From NCBI GenBank assembly GCA_026122225.1, contig JANEZZ010002061.1:1674001-1738000 (forward strand): a stretch of 64,000 nucleotides of DNA. The letters run 5' to 3'. How positions within the stretch are numbered: position 1 is the first letter of the stretch; each line of letters begins with the position of its first letter. The translations under genes and the position numbers were made by a program. This document shows, piece by piece, positions 43,100-54,104 of this stretch. The notes below the pieces were generated by a model. It made no database searches, was not told the DNA's origin, and was given only the letters and a program-made list of their open reading frames with translations. Source of the DNA: Heloderma charlesbogerti. Taxonomy: Eukaryota > Chordata > Lepidosauria > Squamata > Helodermatidae.

Positions 43100-46000
43100 G
43101 TAAGAAATCATAGTAAGTTATACTGTTTGAAAGCTGCATAAAGACGGCAGTGTTTCAAAGACTTGGAGGTGACAGGGTAAGACTGGCTGTATACAATATC
43201 CATTTTGCAACCTTGAGATGGGATAAAAACAGGCCATGTGGGGTGGGCTTCGGGGAATGGGACTTCAAGCGATAGGCAGATTCTTAACTCTCTCCCATTG
43301 AAATAATTGGGACTTTTGAAAGTGCGTCATGTTTGGTTGGATCATGCTCTAAGGTTCCTCTTCAGGCCCATTCCAAGTTTGCAAATCTTTATTGTGGCTC
43401 TAACAGCTGTGGTTTTATTATGATTTTTTTTTTTACTGCAAACCTCTGTAGCTGACAATTTGTCAGGGAAAGCAGTCCATCCCTTTTAAAATAAATTAAC
43501 CAAGCTATGAATTATTTTACCTTAAATTGGGGGTGTCAAATTGTTATTCATCCAGTGGGCAGATTCCCCCACCCAGGCCCAATCTGGTGGCTGGATAATA
43601 TCGGGTGAGGGGGTTGGCCCTGAAAATCATCCCCTAAAATCATCCACCCCGCCCCATCCATTTTGCCTTTGTGAAGAGAGAAGTGTGGAGCTCTGTGCCT
43701 CTCTCTGCATGGAGAAAGGGACTTGGCTGTTGCGTGGAGGAGGCATTCCTCCATGTGCTGGATGAATTGGGCCCCTCCTTCATGAGCTGCTCAGCATCCC
43801 AATCAGGCCAGTGAGTGGCACACAAACAGTCACATGGCTGTGGCCTCCTTTGTGCGCTGTTCACCATCCCAGTTTGGGCAGACCATGGTGCACTAAGGGG
43901 AATCCCAGATGTCATCTCTGATCAGTGATTGGAAGTAACACCCAGGACTCCTTTCCCCGTGGGCCTTGGGAGAGAAACCTCTGTGGGCCACATTCAGTCC
44001 ACGGGCTAGAGCTTCCTTATCCCGGCCTTAAATCTTTGGCAACTTCACCACATTTATGGTCATTCCTGCAAAGCTGATTGCTTTTATGTCTGATTAAACA
44101 TAAACTCCCCCCCCCCGCCCACTTCTGATCTGACCCAGGAAACATCCAGAGAACCCCATTCATCCTCAGATTTCTCCAACTTCGAGACAGAATCCGTGCA
44201 TCACACAGACAAGGAGATTCAAGCGGATCTGGATCACACCAGCAATTTGGAAGGGTCTGAATATTCTTATCAAGGAGGCAGTGTAGAGTTCAAGGAAATG
44301 CAGGCAGGAATTGAGTTTGCTGTGCAGATAACGCCAATTAAAGATTCCAAAAAGCACAGGGAAAAGATGGTAAGTGGCGAAGGCGTGGCACGCGGAGGAG
44401 GGAAGTTGGCTCACTCTCTGGGCCAGCTCTGCCACGAGATGGCTGCCTCAGGCAGCTGATTCTGGGTGTCATGAAAGGGCAGCAAATGGTTAGTCATTTA
44501 AGAAAGCAATTCTTACTCCTAGAATCCATTGGCTGGTTCTGATGAGGCAGACATGCCCTTCACAGGTGAAGAGGAACTCTGCCCGTGGTTGTGGTGGTGG
44601 AATAATGGGCAAAAAGCTATCATAACACCCCCACCCACCCATATGCTGTCTAGGGGCCATAGGATTGCTCTCAAAGGGAGCAAACACAGGATACATGGAA
44701 AACAATAAACAAAAACCTATCAGCTGTCTGCTTTACTTAACCTGCGCCTCCTTCACTAACATACAGACCGAAACTCCCAGGGAAGAACCCCACACACCAT
44801 ACTGTCCTTCATGGGATCAGCTTCTGTTCCGGAGAGATGCAACCTCCATTCTTCCAACAGACCCACCCCTTTCCAGTCTCCCACCATGAGCTTCAGAACT
44901 CTCTTTCAAGGGGTAGCTAGCAAGAGCAATATGCTGCTCTACATGACTTCACCCCCACACCTGTGCCTTGTTAGCAAGGCTGGCAGATATCCTAAAGGGA
45001 GTTTTTGGCCCATGTCCCACAGCCCAGGAACCTGTGGGAGAGTGACCAATTTCTAGGCAAGAAGCACAACCATTGCTTGGCCATTGGATTGGAAAGGAGG
45101 ATGCTGGACTGGATGAACCTTTGGCCTGATCCAGCAAGTCTCTTTTTAAATTCTTATATTCTTGAGGGAGCTCCTTATGGTAGATACCGATGTCACTCGC
45201 TTAAAACGGAGACAAACTGAGCAGGGCTGAATGTTACGTGTGAATGCAATGGCTTTTCCTGTCCTCTTTCATTACAGGACACTGCGAGGGACACCCCGGC
45301 CTCTTCATACATCCCTGATGATATGACAGAGACCTTAGACAACAAGAGCCAAGTAGAGCAGCTGGCGAACAGCACCCAGAGAGGGACCAGTGCTTTGCAG
45401 CCAGGAGCGTACTCCCGGGTGGGTGCAGTCAGCAGTTTGGAGGGGATGGGTCAGCTGAGCAGTAGGCAGATCACAGCAACGGATCTCGACCTGGAGAAGA
45501 TGAGGTTGGATGGTGCACTAACCAGGCTGAGGTACAGGCATGATGATAACGAAAAGAGGCGGCAGCATGAGGAGAAAATGGAACAGCTACGTCAACAGAC
45601 AGCTTCTCGATCAGTAAGTGGAGTGAAATAATGGGTAAACAATGAAACCTTTTGATAAAAATGGAAGCCAGGCTCTGCACTGGTTAAATTACAGGCTCTT
45701 GGGCATTGCAAGGGAAAGGGCCTTTTCGGTGGTGGCCCCCAGATTATGGAATGATCTCCCCGACAAGGCCCACCTGGCACCAACATTGTTATCTTTTCGG
45801 CATCAGGTTAAGACCTTTCTCTTCTCTCAGGCATTTGGCAGTATATGATAAGTGTTTAATCGATTCTGGAATGTCTTATGGTTATGGTTGTTTGTTTTTG
45901 AGATTGTTTGAAGTTGTTTTAGATATATGTTTCTGTTGTGTATATTGTCTGTTCATGTGTTTTTTATGTAAATGGTTTTTAATCTCTGTATATTGTATTT

Positions 46001-49000
46001 TTAATGTTTTTAATCTTTGCAAACCGGCCAGAGAGCTCCGGCTATTGGTCGGTATAGAAATGTAAATAATAATAATAATAACAACAACAACAATAGCAGC
46101 TCAAGATGCTGGTTTTGAACTATAAAGATCCTCAACAGATTGGTTCCAGCATACTAAGGTTGATTCTATATTATAAACCCATGTTGGAGTTATATCACTT
46201 TAATTATCATGTCTAAAGATTCCTTAGAGTTTGGCCAGGGCGAACCCAAGTTATTTGGCTGCCTGAGGCAAAGGACAAAATGCTGCCCCCACCCCACATA
46301 CAGGAACCAACTGGATTAGCAGCTGAATCTTACTTCAACACTGGCGATGGGACAGGGTCCTCCACTGCACCAGAGAGCAGCAGGCTAGCTTAGGGGTGCA
46401 GGGCAGGCTGTGTGGCACACACAGTGGTGTCCCCCAACAGCTCCCCTCCCCACTACACACAACCTCTGCTGTCTGAGGCAGCTGCCTCACTCTGCCTAAT
46501 AGCAGGGCCGGCTCTGAGTTTGGTTAATTCTTTCTAAAAGTTTCCCTGTTAAAGAACTACAATTCCTAGGGTTTCCCAATAAGAGTGAATGGCTGTTAAA
46601 CCAGTTTCAGTCTGTGGTATAGATTAGAGCTGTGAGCAAATGGCCTATTGAAATTCACCACCCTGTTTGTGGGCAGAAAAATTGCGGGGGGGGGATTTCT
46701 CCAGAGGAAGGAGAAATGCTCCAACATTTTCTCAGAGGTGGAGCTCACCCTTAGCAGTGGTGGTAGCATGGCTTCCTTCTTTTTTCCTCAGGGTTTTTGT
46801 TTTTGCTGCCACTACAAGTGGCAACAGCAGCAAATATATTGTCAGCCTGGTCACTATACTGCATCCTTCACCATGCCCCATACCTAATGTAATTCAAGGG
46901 TATAGTGTGTTGGGGTGGTGGGTGGGGAGGTGGCCAACACAAAAATCGTGGAGAAAATTTGGAAGTGGCCAAGAGTGCAGCGTGCATGTTTTCTTTCTAC
47001 TATACATTTTTCCATTGCTCTGCAGCCTCCCTGGCTGCCTGCACTTCCCCATCCCAAAAAACCCTATTGGAGGAATTACTTCATGATGCCTTCCCCTGGG
47101 CTTTAATTGAAGTGTGGGAAACTGAGGAGGCTGCATGCTGCCAGAGAGATAATTATACTGTAAAAGACAGGACACTTGCGCACACTCCTCAGCTAAGTAA
47201 GGGAAGGACAAGAACACTGAACCCAACCCATGAGAATTTATCTGAAATTTTCTTCTCCTTGGAGTTTCTTTTTGAAAGCCATTTCCTTCCTATCCAATTG
47301 AATGAGAATGGTCGAAAGAAATTTTTGGCACAACACTAGTATAGATATATCTTTAGGATGCCCATGAAGCATGTGAAGTGGCCTTCAGATGTTTGGGAGC
47401 CGGGAAACGGGGTGCTGAAAAAGGCTAGGGGTGCGGCCTTCTAATTTTAGAAAGCCAACAACTCACTGTACCGAAAGACGCCTCCACCATTTGATGGCTG
47501 TTGCTGCCACTGGTGGTCCACTATGAAGAGAACAACACGTGGTTTGTATGTATGTATGTATGTATGTATGTATGTATGTATTTCCTGAGAGAGGAGTAAC
47601 TCCGTTGCAACCCATGGTCTGCATTTCTGGAGGAGGCACACAGAGGCAGCTTTGCAGGCGGCTGCCCTTGCATCTTGCTCAGGGGTATGCTGGAGACCTT
47701 CTGTTTCTACAGGGGAGGATGTAAAACAGTGGCAGACATTAAAGACGAAAATGAGGAAACAGCATCCCAGTCAACTTGGAATCATAGAATGGGCTACTGT
47801 GATGCTGCTCAGCACCCCATTAGACACGTGCAGGGGGGATGGCAACATTTTGAATGGTCCAGGGTAGCCAAAGACCAGCACTTTGGCCTGGCCTTGGTGA
47901 CACACCTGGAGTTCTGCTCATTTCAGCAGATGAGGGAGAGAGATGGATGACAGGGCTGGAAAAGGAGGTGTGCCCCGCAACTGCTTTTTCTCCAAAATAA
48001 AAGTGGGCAGGTTAAGCACACTTGCAGGTTGGCCCTATGCACATTAGGAACATAGGAAGCTGCCTTATACTGAGTCAGACCATGGGCCCATTTAGCTCAG
48101 TATTGGTCTGCACCGGCTCTGCCTAACCTGGTGCCTTCTGGAGGTGTCGGGCTACAACTCCCATCACCCCCAGTCAACCATGCTGGCCAGGGCTAATGGG
48201 AGCTGTAGTCCAACACGTCTAGAGGGCACCTGGGTGGGCAAGGCTGGTCTATGTACTGACTGGCAGTGGCTCTCCAGTTTCAGACCAGGGTCTTTCCCAG
48301 TTCCACTTGAAGATGTCAGGAATTGAACCTGGGACATTTTGCATGTAAGGCATTAGGACTTGACAACTACATTGTGGTGTCTTGTACTGGGAAGAGTCAG
48401 GGAGATTTCCCCATCTTCTTTGACAACTATCTATGTAAGGGCAACATGCTTCCAAAACATAGATCATTCTTTCAGATTCTCCTGCAGTATATTTCTTGCC
48501 TGAAGGTTTTTTGCGGCAGTCAGAAAGTAAAAAATTCCTGCCTGTTTACACAAATACCCCTCCATGTGGCTTCATTCAAATGATATCAGGGCAAAAGGGG
48601 TCATATTCTTTTGCTGCAGGGTGGGGGATACTTCCAGGGAGAACAAGAGAAGATACATCAGAAGCCTCATTGTAGGGTTTTCCTAACTTGATCGCATCAG
48701 AAGTAAAGACACCGCCGTTTTCACAGGAGTGTTAAAGCACCACCCCATCAATTGTGCAACATCAGTCAAAGTGAAGCCTTCTATCAATGTTGTCAAATTT
48801 TCATGGCCAAATCTACACACTGAATTTAAAATGTTGACATTTATCTGAATTTGCACCAAACCTCCATTTTAACAACAGGCAAAAACACCATCCAGAGAAT
48901 TATGAGCGTTCTTAAGTCCATAGCAAAATCAGTGGAAATTAAGTTAAGCATATTTACCATGAAATGTCTACTCAGAAGTAAGTCCTACAGAGTTCAATAC

Positions 49001-49392
49001 TATACACCCACCTGGGAGTGAGTCCCGTTGAATTCCATGGGGCTTGCATCTTAGTAGACATGTATAAGATTGCATTGTACACTGTCTTTGGTTTATGCGT
49101 CAAGTGTTTGGGCAGCTGATTGATGGGAGTGCTTTATTGGCAGACGCATCATTTTCCCTTGTTTGCTTTCTGTTTCTTTCCCAAACAGATTGGACAACAG
49201 TTCCATGAATTACTCCAGCCCCAGAACCAGTATGCCCTATTTTTTTTCTGCTTCATCTTTATCCATGTTATTTACACAGTCAGGGAGCTGGCTTTCTATT
49301 TTATTACGAAACACCACGTACTCTGGTTTGCCATTTTGCTGTATTTCGTTTTCAAGAAGATTTTCCTCGATTACAGAAATAGGAAAAACTAA
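43097..49392 (+). CDS. TMEM247: TMEM247-like membrane protein gene (whole coding span, spliced)
   Basis: The coding sequence is split over exons 44139-44369 (77 codons), 45278-45613 (112 codons) and 49189-49392 (67 codons plus TAA). An ATG at 43097-43099 lies directly before a GTAAGA donor and could supply the start. All junctions are GT-AG and phase 0, giving about 257 residues against roughly 219 in human TMEM247. Order: acidic polar N-terminus, a charged coiled-coil unit (EKMRLD through QRQHEEKMEQLRQQ-like), then a C-terminal block with PQNQ, CFIFIH and two hydrophobic stretches. This order and the PQNQ..CFIFIH block match my memory of vertebrate TMEM247, a membrane protein of unknown function. 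The introns carry only LINE and MITE debris. The three coding exons are well supported. The ATG-only first exon is inference; an ATG in another upstream exon is possible. Confidence 0.8.
43528..44035. repeat. H6-type repeat just upstream of the TMEM247 exon
   Basis: TTGGGGGTGTCAAATTGTTA left; GTGGGCCACATTCAGTCCAC and GGGCTAGAGCTTCCTTATCC right. Confidence 0.45.
44139..44369 (+). CDS. TMEM247: TMEM247-like exon, N-terminal region
   Basis: The exon is preceded by a long C-rich pyrimidine tract (44106-44120) and CTGACCCAG, and is followed by GTAAGT after AAG ATG. It has 77 codons, phase 0 at both ends, with no stops. The product is acidic and serine-rich (SSSDFSNFETES at residues 8-19 of the exon), with no recognisable domain. 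It corresponds by position to the poorly conserved acidic N-terminus of TMEM247. The frame also stays open for about 30 codons past the donor, but the in-phase fit to the next exon favours splicing. Confidence 0.75.
45060..45170 (+). mobile_element. CR1-type LINE 3' end fragment in TMEM247 intron
   Basis: GATGCTGGACTGGATGAACC, then TTTGGCCTGATCCAGCAAG and TTCTTATATTCTT form the common CR1 tail. Confidence 0.6.
45278..45613 (+). CDS. TMEM247: TMEM247-like exon, coiled-coil region
   Basis: The acceptor is TTCATTACAG and the donor is TCA|GTAAGT; 112 codons in phase 0. Exon residues 1-69 are polar linker. Residues 70-107 form the highly charged unit LDLEKMRLDG...RRQHEEKMEQLRQQ, expected to be an alpha-helical coiled coil. 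This unit is the family signature and is shared with the minus-strand exons at 25698-26759 and 1579-1968. The exon start (DTARDTPASS...MTET) also aligns with theirs, so the whole exon, not just the repeat, is homologous. Confidence 0.85.
45650..46090 (+). mobile_element. L2/CR1 LINE 3' end in TMEM247 intron
   Basis: Frame 45642-45848 reads RERAFSVVAPRLWNDLP and LLSFRHQVKTFLFSQAF, the L2/CR1 ORF2 C-terminus. A T-rich UTR, GGTCGGTATAGAAATGTAAA and an AATAAT tail follow. Confidence 0.8.
46130..46630. repeat. MITE (H7-like) interrupted by an H5 element, in TMEM247 intron
   Basis: Outer parts 46130-46230 and 46517-46630 (AACTACAATTCCTAGGGTTT) resemble H7. The inner 46233-46516 (GGCTGCCTGAGGCAAAGGAC to CTCTGCCTAATAGCAGGGCC) is H5. 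Confidence 0.5.
46631..48043. other. TMEM247 intron, no recognised feature apart from the (GTAT)n run
   Basis: Several 100-140-codon frames overlap at 46650-47340 on both strands without shared motifs; taken as chance. Confidence 0.45.
47544..47582. repeat. (GTAT)n microsatellite in TMEM247 intron
   Basis: About ten GTAT units. Confidence 0.9.
48044..48352 (-). mobile_element. tRNA-Ala-derived SINE split by an H1 palindrome
   Basis: 48044-48119 (AGGAAGCTGCCTTATACTGA, GTCAGACCATGG) and 48250-48352 (CTGACTGGCAGTGGCTCTCC, GGAATTGAACCTGGGAC) are the two parts of one SINE. The sequence between them is a complete H1 element. Confidence 0.72.
48120..48249. repeat. H1 palindromic element nested in a SINE
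   Basis: CTAACCTGGTGCCTTCTGGAG left; CTAGAGGGCACCTGGGTGGGC right; it interrupts the SINE 48044-48352. Confidence 0.7.
48960..49078. repeat. H4 repeat in the last TMEM247 intron
   Basis: CTACTCAGAAGTAAGTCCTAC left; TTCCATGGGGCTTGCATCTTA, GTATAAGATTGCA right. Confidence 0.65.
49189..49392 (+). CDS. TMEM247: TMEM247-like terminal exon, membrane segments and stop
   Basis: The acceptor is TTTCCCAAACAG, then 67 codons and TAA at 49390-49392. Residues 9-14 (LQPQNQ) precede a hydrophobic segment at 15-31 with CFIFIH. A second hydrophobic segment lies at about 43-60, and the tail is basic (DYRNRKN). PQNQ followed by an aromatic-rich CFIFIH helix is what I recognise from mammalian TMEM247, and it is the strongest family evidence here. 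Two helices suggest insertion as a hairpin or double-pass C-terminus with the coiled coil outside the bilayer; topology is inference. Confidence 0.87.
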   Translation: MGQQFHELLQPQNQYALFFFCFIFIHVIYTVRELAFYFITKHHVLWFAILLYFVFKKIFLDYRNRKN

Positions 49393-49646
49393 CCACAAAA
49401 CAGCTGCAGACTCTAGACAGCAGAGAAAAGAGAAGTAGCTCCCCCGATGTTCATGTATCTCAGTTCTCTCTTCTTCCTTCCTCTTGACAATCCCCCCTCC
49501 CTTCTAATGGGCACAAGGAAGGCATGTTTTGGCTTAGCTGCCCAAGGTGGTTCCCTCTTCCTTCAGTGTTGTGTTTGTCTTTGTTATTCAGTTAAAGGAT
49601 CACCCACTGCAGCCATCCACCTGAGCCTGCCCCAGTCACCAATGTT

Positions 49647-49652
49647 AATAAA
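49647..49652 (+). terminator. Poly(A) signal of the TMEM247-like gene
   Basis: AATAAA lies 255 bp after the stop codon. It is followed by TGACATGCTATT and an A-rich run near 49665-49680. It is the first canonical signal after the stop, giving a 3' UTR of about 275 bp (49393 to about 49668). Confidence 0.6.
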
Positions 49653-49856
49653 TTGACATGCTATTAAAAAAAGAAAAAAACAGCTGATGGCACGTGTGCA
49701 TTTATTCTTTGAGAAAGGGCCATTGTAGGCAGAGACCCCAGACATGTTTTTAAGGGTGTGGTAGGGCTCAGGATGGTCCAATGTTAAAAATGAAATTCAA
49801 AAGAGATTCCAGCTGTACTGAACAGGTGCTGCTCATGAATGTAATAGAATGGGGGC

Positions 49857-49975
49857 AGCCTTCTCCAATCCGGTGTCCTCCAGATGTGTTGGAATACACC
49901 TCCCATCATGTTGGCTGAGGATGATGGGGATGTAGTCCAGCACATCTGGAGGACACCAGATTGGGGAAGGCTGCA
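49857..49975. repeat. H1 palindromic element
   Basis: CCTTCTCCAATCCGGTGTCCTC left; GGAGGACACCAGATTGGGGAAG right: near-perfect inverted arms just downstream of TMEM247. Confidence 0.75.
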
Positions 49976-49979
49976 CTAG

Positions 49980-50290
49980 CAGAAAGGCCATTTTTGCACC
50001 CCCACTCCCTCTGCTGCTACCACTTTTGCTGCTGCAATGGCAAAAAAATGCAGCAATTTTGCAAGGAAAGAAGATGCACGAGGAGCCTCCCAGGAGCACA
50101 GTTTGAACGAGGCATGTGCGTGCTGCGTGCCTTGTGCCCTTGCAAAATCGTAGTAGTTTTTTTTTTGCCGCTGCTGCAGCAAATGTAACAGCAGTTTCAG
50201 TGGTGGCAATTTCTGCAGGGGTGGGGTACGTGCCCTGGTGAGTTTTGGGGTGGGACAATGCGCCCCCCTGATCCCATGCCTGTCTTAGAT
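49980..50290. repeat. H10 dispersed repeat
   Basis: Its right half (CTGCAGCAAATGTAACAGCAG, TCTGCAGGGGTGGGGTACGTG) matches 54290-54400. Confidence 0.5.
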
Positions 50291-50882
50291 CCTCACAGTG
50301 GCCCAACACCCTAGCAGGGGGCCGAGCACCAGTCCCTGCACACCTGTCCCCTCTAAGCAGCTGAGCAGCGATAGGAGCAAGGAGAAGGGGCAGCAGCCTC
50401 TGGTCACCTTGCCCTGTTCCTCCGGGCAAGCTGTGCAGGTTGGGCTGAAGGAGGAAGAGCAAGCAGGGAGGGAGAAGAAGGTGGGGTCCGCTCCGGGACG
50501 GGGCCCACTGAGGCCACTTGGAGCTGGCACTGTTATCCGTGGGTAGGTCTGGAACACAATGGCAGCGCTCAGTTGCAAAGCTGGGCACTTCAGCAACTGT
50601 TTTCACACTGCACGCCCACGCCCTCGTCCCCTTGGTGATGTCCAACCTCTGTGCCATTTGACCTCTTCTGGCTTATTCACATGTGCAGGTCAACTGCTTG
50701 CTGCTGCAGCCAACAAGGGAGGGTGATGCATTTGTGAACCTGCCAAGGAAAGGTATACCGCTTTTCATTTACGTCAATGTGGGTCTGTGAGGATGTAAGA
50801 ATACGGGGTTGGATTCAGGATCTGCCTTATGTGGAAGGGATCTGCTTTTGACAGATGCCTCTGCCCAATCTTCAGGGATCTC

Positions 50883-50948
50883 CTGTTCTTTTTATTTTAT
50901 TTCATTTCATTTCTATACCGCCCAATAGCCGAAGCTCTCTGGGCGGTA
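50883..50948 (-). mobile_element. L2/CR1 LINE 3' tail fragment
   Basis: TTTCTATACCGCCCAATAGC and CGAAGCTCTCTGGGCGGTA are the reversed LINE tail. Confidence 0.6.
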
Positions 50949-51106
50949 CTGTTCTGCCCCACACCACTGCTCAGCCTATTCAGCAGGGTCCCCCAATGCT
51001 CTATGCAACATTTTTCAGGGGGGTGGAGGAACTGCTGTGGGGAGGAGGAGGCAGATAAGCCCACTTGCACACACACCGAAATCTGGATCCAACACACACA
51101 CTACAA

Positions 51107-51243
51107 CACCCTTCCCTAACCTGGTGCCCTCCCTCTGTTTTGTACTTCAACTCCCATCAGCCCAAGCCAGCATGGCCAGTAGTCAGGAATGCTAGGAGCT
51201 GTAGTCCAAAACTATCTGGTGAGCACCAGGTTGGTGAAGGCTG
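51107..51243. repeat. H1 palindromic element
   Basis: CCTTCCCTAACCTGGTGCCCTC left; GAGCACCAGGTTGGTGAAGG right. Confidence 0.72.
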
Positions 51244-51568
51244 GGCTCCAATAACCTGCAGACAAGAATATGCTGCATGGAAATATTCAGGATATTGAGA
51301 TCTAGAGATCTGGTGCACAAATCAGAAGCAAAGGTGGCCTCAGATCATTAAGAATAATGGTGAATTAAGAATAAATGGTGAATTAGGGCATCTCAAAACA
51401 CAAGAGGAGAAATGTATGATTTTAGGATGGCTATTTAAGTAGGTTCATTTTCTTCTGTAATTAATCCCTTGTTATCAAAATTGGAGGTGGGGGTAGAAAC
51501 CCCATGCACACACATGCACGAACAAGGCTCGCCTGTGACCCAGACAGGTCCAGTGAAGCAAGATCAGG

Positions 51569-51570
<2 letters not shown>

Positions 51571-51617
<47 letters not shown>
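51571..51617. repeat. (TA)n microsatellite
   Basis: About 23 uninterrupted TA units; long enough for cruciform extrusion. Confidence 0.92.
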
Positions 51618-51623
<6 letters not shown>

Positions 51624-52269
51624 GATGACTTAAAGGTAATCATCACAGGAAGACGTCTGCCCGCAAATGCATCACTGCACTGGACAAGAACACTGCAGAT
51701 CTGTCAAGAAACTCCACCCCTTGCAAGCCAGAAGCAGCTGCAACTCTTTAAGGAAAGAAGAATGAGAGGAAGGGGAAAGGCAGATGCTGGGTGACTTGTT
51801 GCAGTACTGAAGAGCTGGATTTATGCTGCTCTCAATGACGGGAAAAAGGGGAATCTCTGGATGTTTATTGCTGCCTCTAGGGAGTTTATCAGGATCAGGA
51901 TGCAAAGGTTAGTTGCATTGTGTGGTCCTTCTTTGAGGAAAGGGACAAAGAGGAAAAGACTTGACAGTATCCTTGAGACAGTGTCTTGGTTACCTGCTTG
52001 TCAGCCCAAGGTCTACGTGTGAAGCCAGTGTAGGGTACTGCCTAAGGGGGTGAGCTGTACAGTCCCTAGGTCAGATCTTGCTTCTGCCGTGAGTTCAGGT
52101 CGATAGGGTGGCCAGATGCAGAGGAGGACAAGGCTCCTTCACCTTTAGCATTCATATGGGAGGCGGGGGAGGGGGTTCAGTGGGTGTAGCTTGCATGTCT
52201 GCTGAAATGCCCTTTTTCTACACCATTACTAAAAGGTGACAGAGCCAGGTTCTCTTTTGCATCTCGCCG

Positions 52270-52400
52270 CCCTGTAAAGGCTGTAATACTAGTTTTCTCA
52301 GTCTACCCTTCTGTAATATGGGTATAATAATAGTGGCTTACCTTACAGGGTTGTTCTGAGGGTTATGAAGGTAACATATAGCAATGATATTGATAACAAT
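52270..52400 (+). mobile_element. MIR-type ancient SINE
   Basis: TCTGTAATATGGGTATAATA, then TAGTGGCTTACCTTACAGGG and TTGTTCTGAGGGTTATGAAG follow the MIR 3' region. The head (upstream to about 52050) is too diverged to call. Confidence 0.55.
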
Positions 52401-52729
52401 ACTTAGCATTTATATAATATGTTTTTACTGATTGATTTTTGTAATGAACTTAATTCTTATGATGTATCTGTTGTTAACCCACTTTGAATGGAGTAGTTGC
52501 AAAAAAAGGGATACGTACATAAATTTGATACAATGATTATGTAAACCTAGGATGTCCAGTCTGGGTTTACCTGATTTGTGGCACTCTGTTACTTTGATGT
52601 TGGATCACAGGAAACAGTGTTTCTTTCTACCTTTCCTATGGCCAAGGGTTCAGTGCCTTTACAGCTGCATGCGAGGCAGAAAATCAACAGGTGAAGTCCC
52701 CACCCCCACCCCAGGAGGGTGGGCAAAAG

Positions 52730-52835
52730 ATAGATCTCCAGAAGTTTTGGACTTCAACTCACAGAAGCCCCTGCTAGTTGAGCAATGGTCAGGAATGCTG
52801 GGAGATGAAGTCTAAAACATCTGGAGATCTACTTT
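52730..52835. repeat. H1-like palindromic element
   Basis: GATCTCCAGAAGTTTTGGAC left; GTCTAAAACATCTGGAGATC right. Confidence 0.65.
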
Positions 52836-53624
52836 CTGCTCACCTTTGCAATCATGGGGAAAGCTTCACCAGTTGATTTTCTGCCTCTCGTGCACCTGGC
52901 AAAGGCACACAACCTCTGTCCATGAACTGTGGAAATCCTATGGAGGGGCAGGGCGTTGCACCAGAATTGTCTAAGTTTGCCATCTTCTGGCATTGATAGG
53001 TTACTACGCTAGATCTGTGCAGACAGACTGTCATTGAGAGAAGGGGAGGGGGGATGGTTTGGGTCGTCATGCTTGCTGCCCCCTCCCAATTCCTGCTTTC
53101 CATGCTTTCGAGGCCCTATTTGCACAAGGCCTACATATGTACACCCAAACATGTACACAGTCCCTCTGCATGGTTTTGTTTGTTAGTTTGTTTGGCAGCA
53201 TACAAATTGTGTGCACAGCTGTATATGTGTAAGGTCATGTACAACTGGGAAAGGGGTGGGTGGGGGTGGGGTAAGAATGTGCAATCCTAATTTCTCCCCC
53301 AGCCCAGCACTGCTTCCATTTGTATGCTCGATAGCCATTTTCATGGGATTATTGTGTCACGCACGGTCAGGTGTCACCTTGTCACCTCTGACCTGAAATC
53401 TCTGTCACTGGGTTGGTCGTTGCTTTTTGGTGTGTGTGTTTTGTTGATTTTAAAAAGGGATGTGTCCACTGAGGGAGAGGCCTTTGGCCAATGGCTGCCC
53501 TACTTATGTCAGCTTGTGTTGTTAATATCTAAATATGAGGGTGGGTACCTAATGAGCGCATAAGTTTGTCTTGATGAAAGATTGCAGTCCATGTCTGTCG
53601 TTCAGAAACATTGATTGGCACAAT
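52836..53624. other. No recognised gene
   Basis: Nothing beyond short GT-rich runs (53225-53275). Confidence 0.45.
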
Positions 53625-53904
53625 CCCGCCTGTTTTTCTGTCTAAGCATACATAGGATTGCACCCTTAAACTCCTCAACTGAATCAAGGTTTGTACGTAA
53701 TGGTTTTGCCTAACTAACTGGTTAAAACCTTCGCAGGGTCAAGTCTTGATTCAAACTTAATTGCAATGCATATTTTAATCAGATATGGAATGATTAAATT
53801 ATTATTATAATAATGAATATTATTCATTAAGCCGATCTGGGAATTAGTCAATTAATCCCTTTATTCTCTGTGTTCTCCTTCTCCTAAATACAATCAGGCT
53901 AAAA

Positions 53905-53990
53905 TCTGAAACACACTTACTAGGGAGTAAGCCCCATTGGACACAGTGGGACTTACCTCTGAGTAAATATGCATAGGATTGCGCTGTACT
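53905..53990. repeat. H4 repeat
   Basis: TACTAGGGAGTAAGCCCCATT left; GTGGGACTTACCTCTGAGTAA, ATATGCATAGGATTGC right. Confidence 0.65.
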
Positions 53991-54104
53991 ATGCACAAAG
54001 TCTGAAACACGAAGAAGGGGGGAAATATGCCCTCTCCTACTCTCCCTAAATGGCCCACCTGCATGGAGTAAAGCCTTAGAAATGTTACGGAACATAGCAC
54101 TGTA

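Noticed and set aside
44155..44185. Similarity of the TMEM247 exon start (CAGATTTCTCCAAC) to the end of repeat H9
   Set aside because: Only about 14 bases match at 22482 and 35319, and the rest of the exon shows no repeat similarity; chance is enough.
46667..47339. Overlapping 100-144-codon frames in a TMEM247 intron
   Set aside because: Three frames on two strands are open at once, typical of a stop-poor GC-rich stretch; no motif or splice logic.
49833..50657. 274-codon minus-strand frame
   Set aside because: It spans the H1 and H10 repeats and a GC-rich stretch, with low-complexity Leu/Ala runs and no homologous exon structure.
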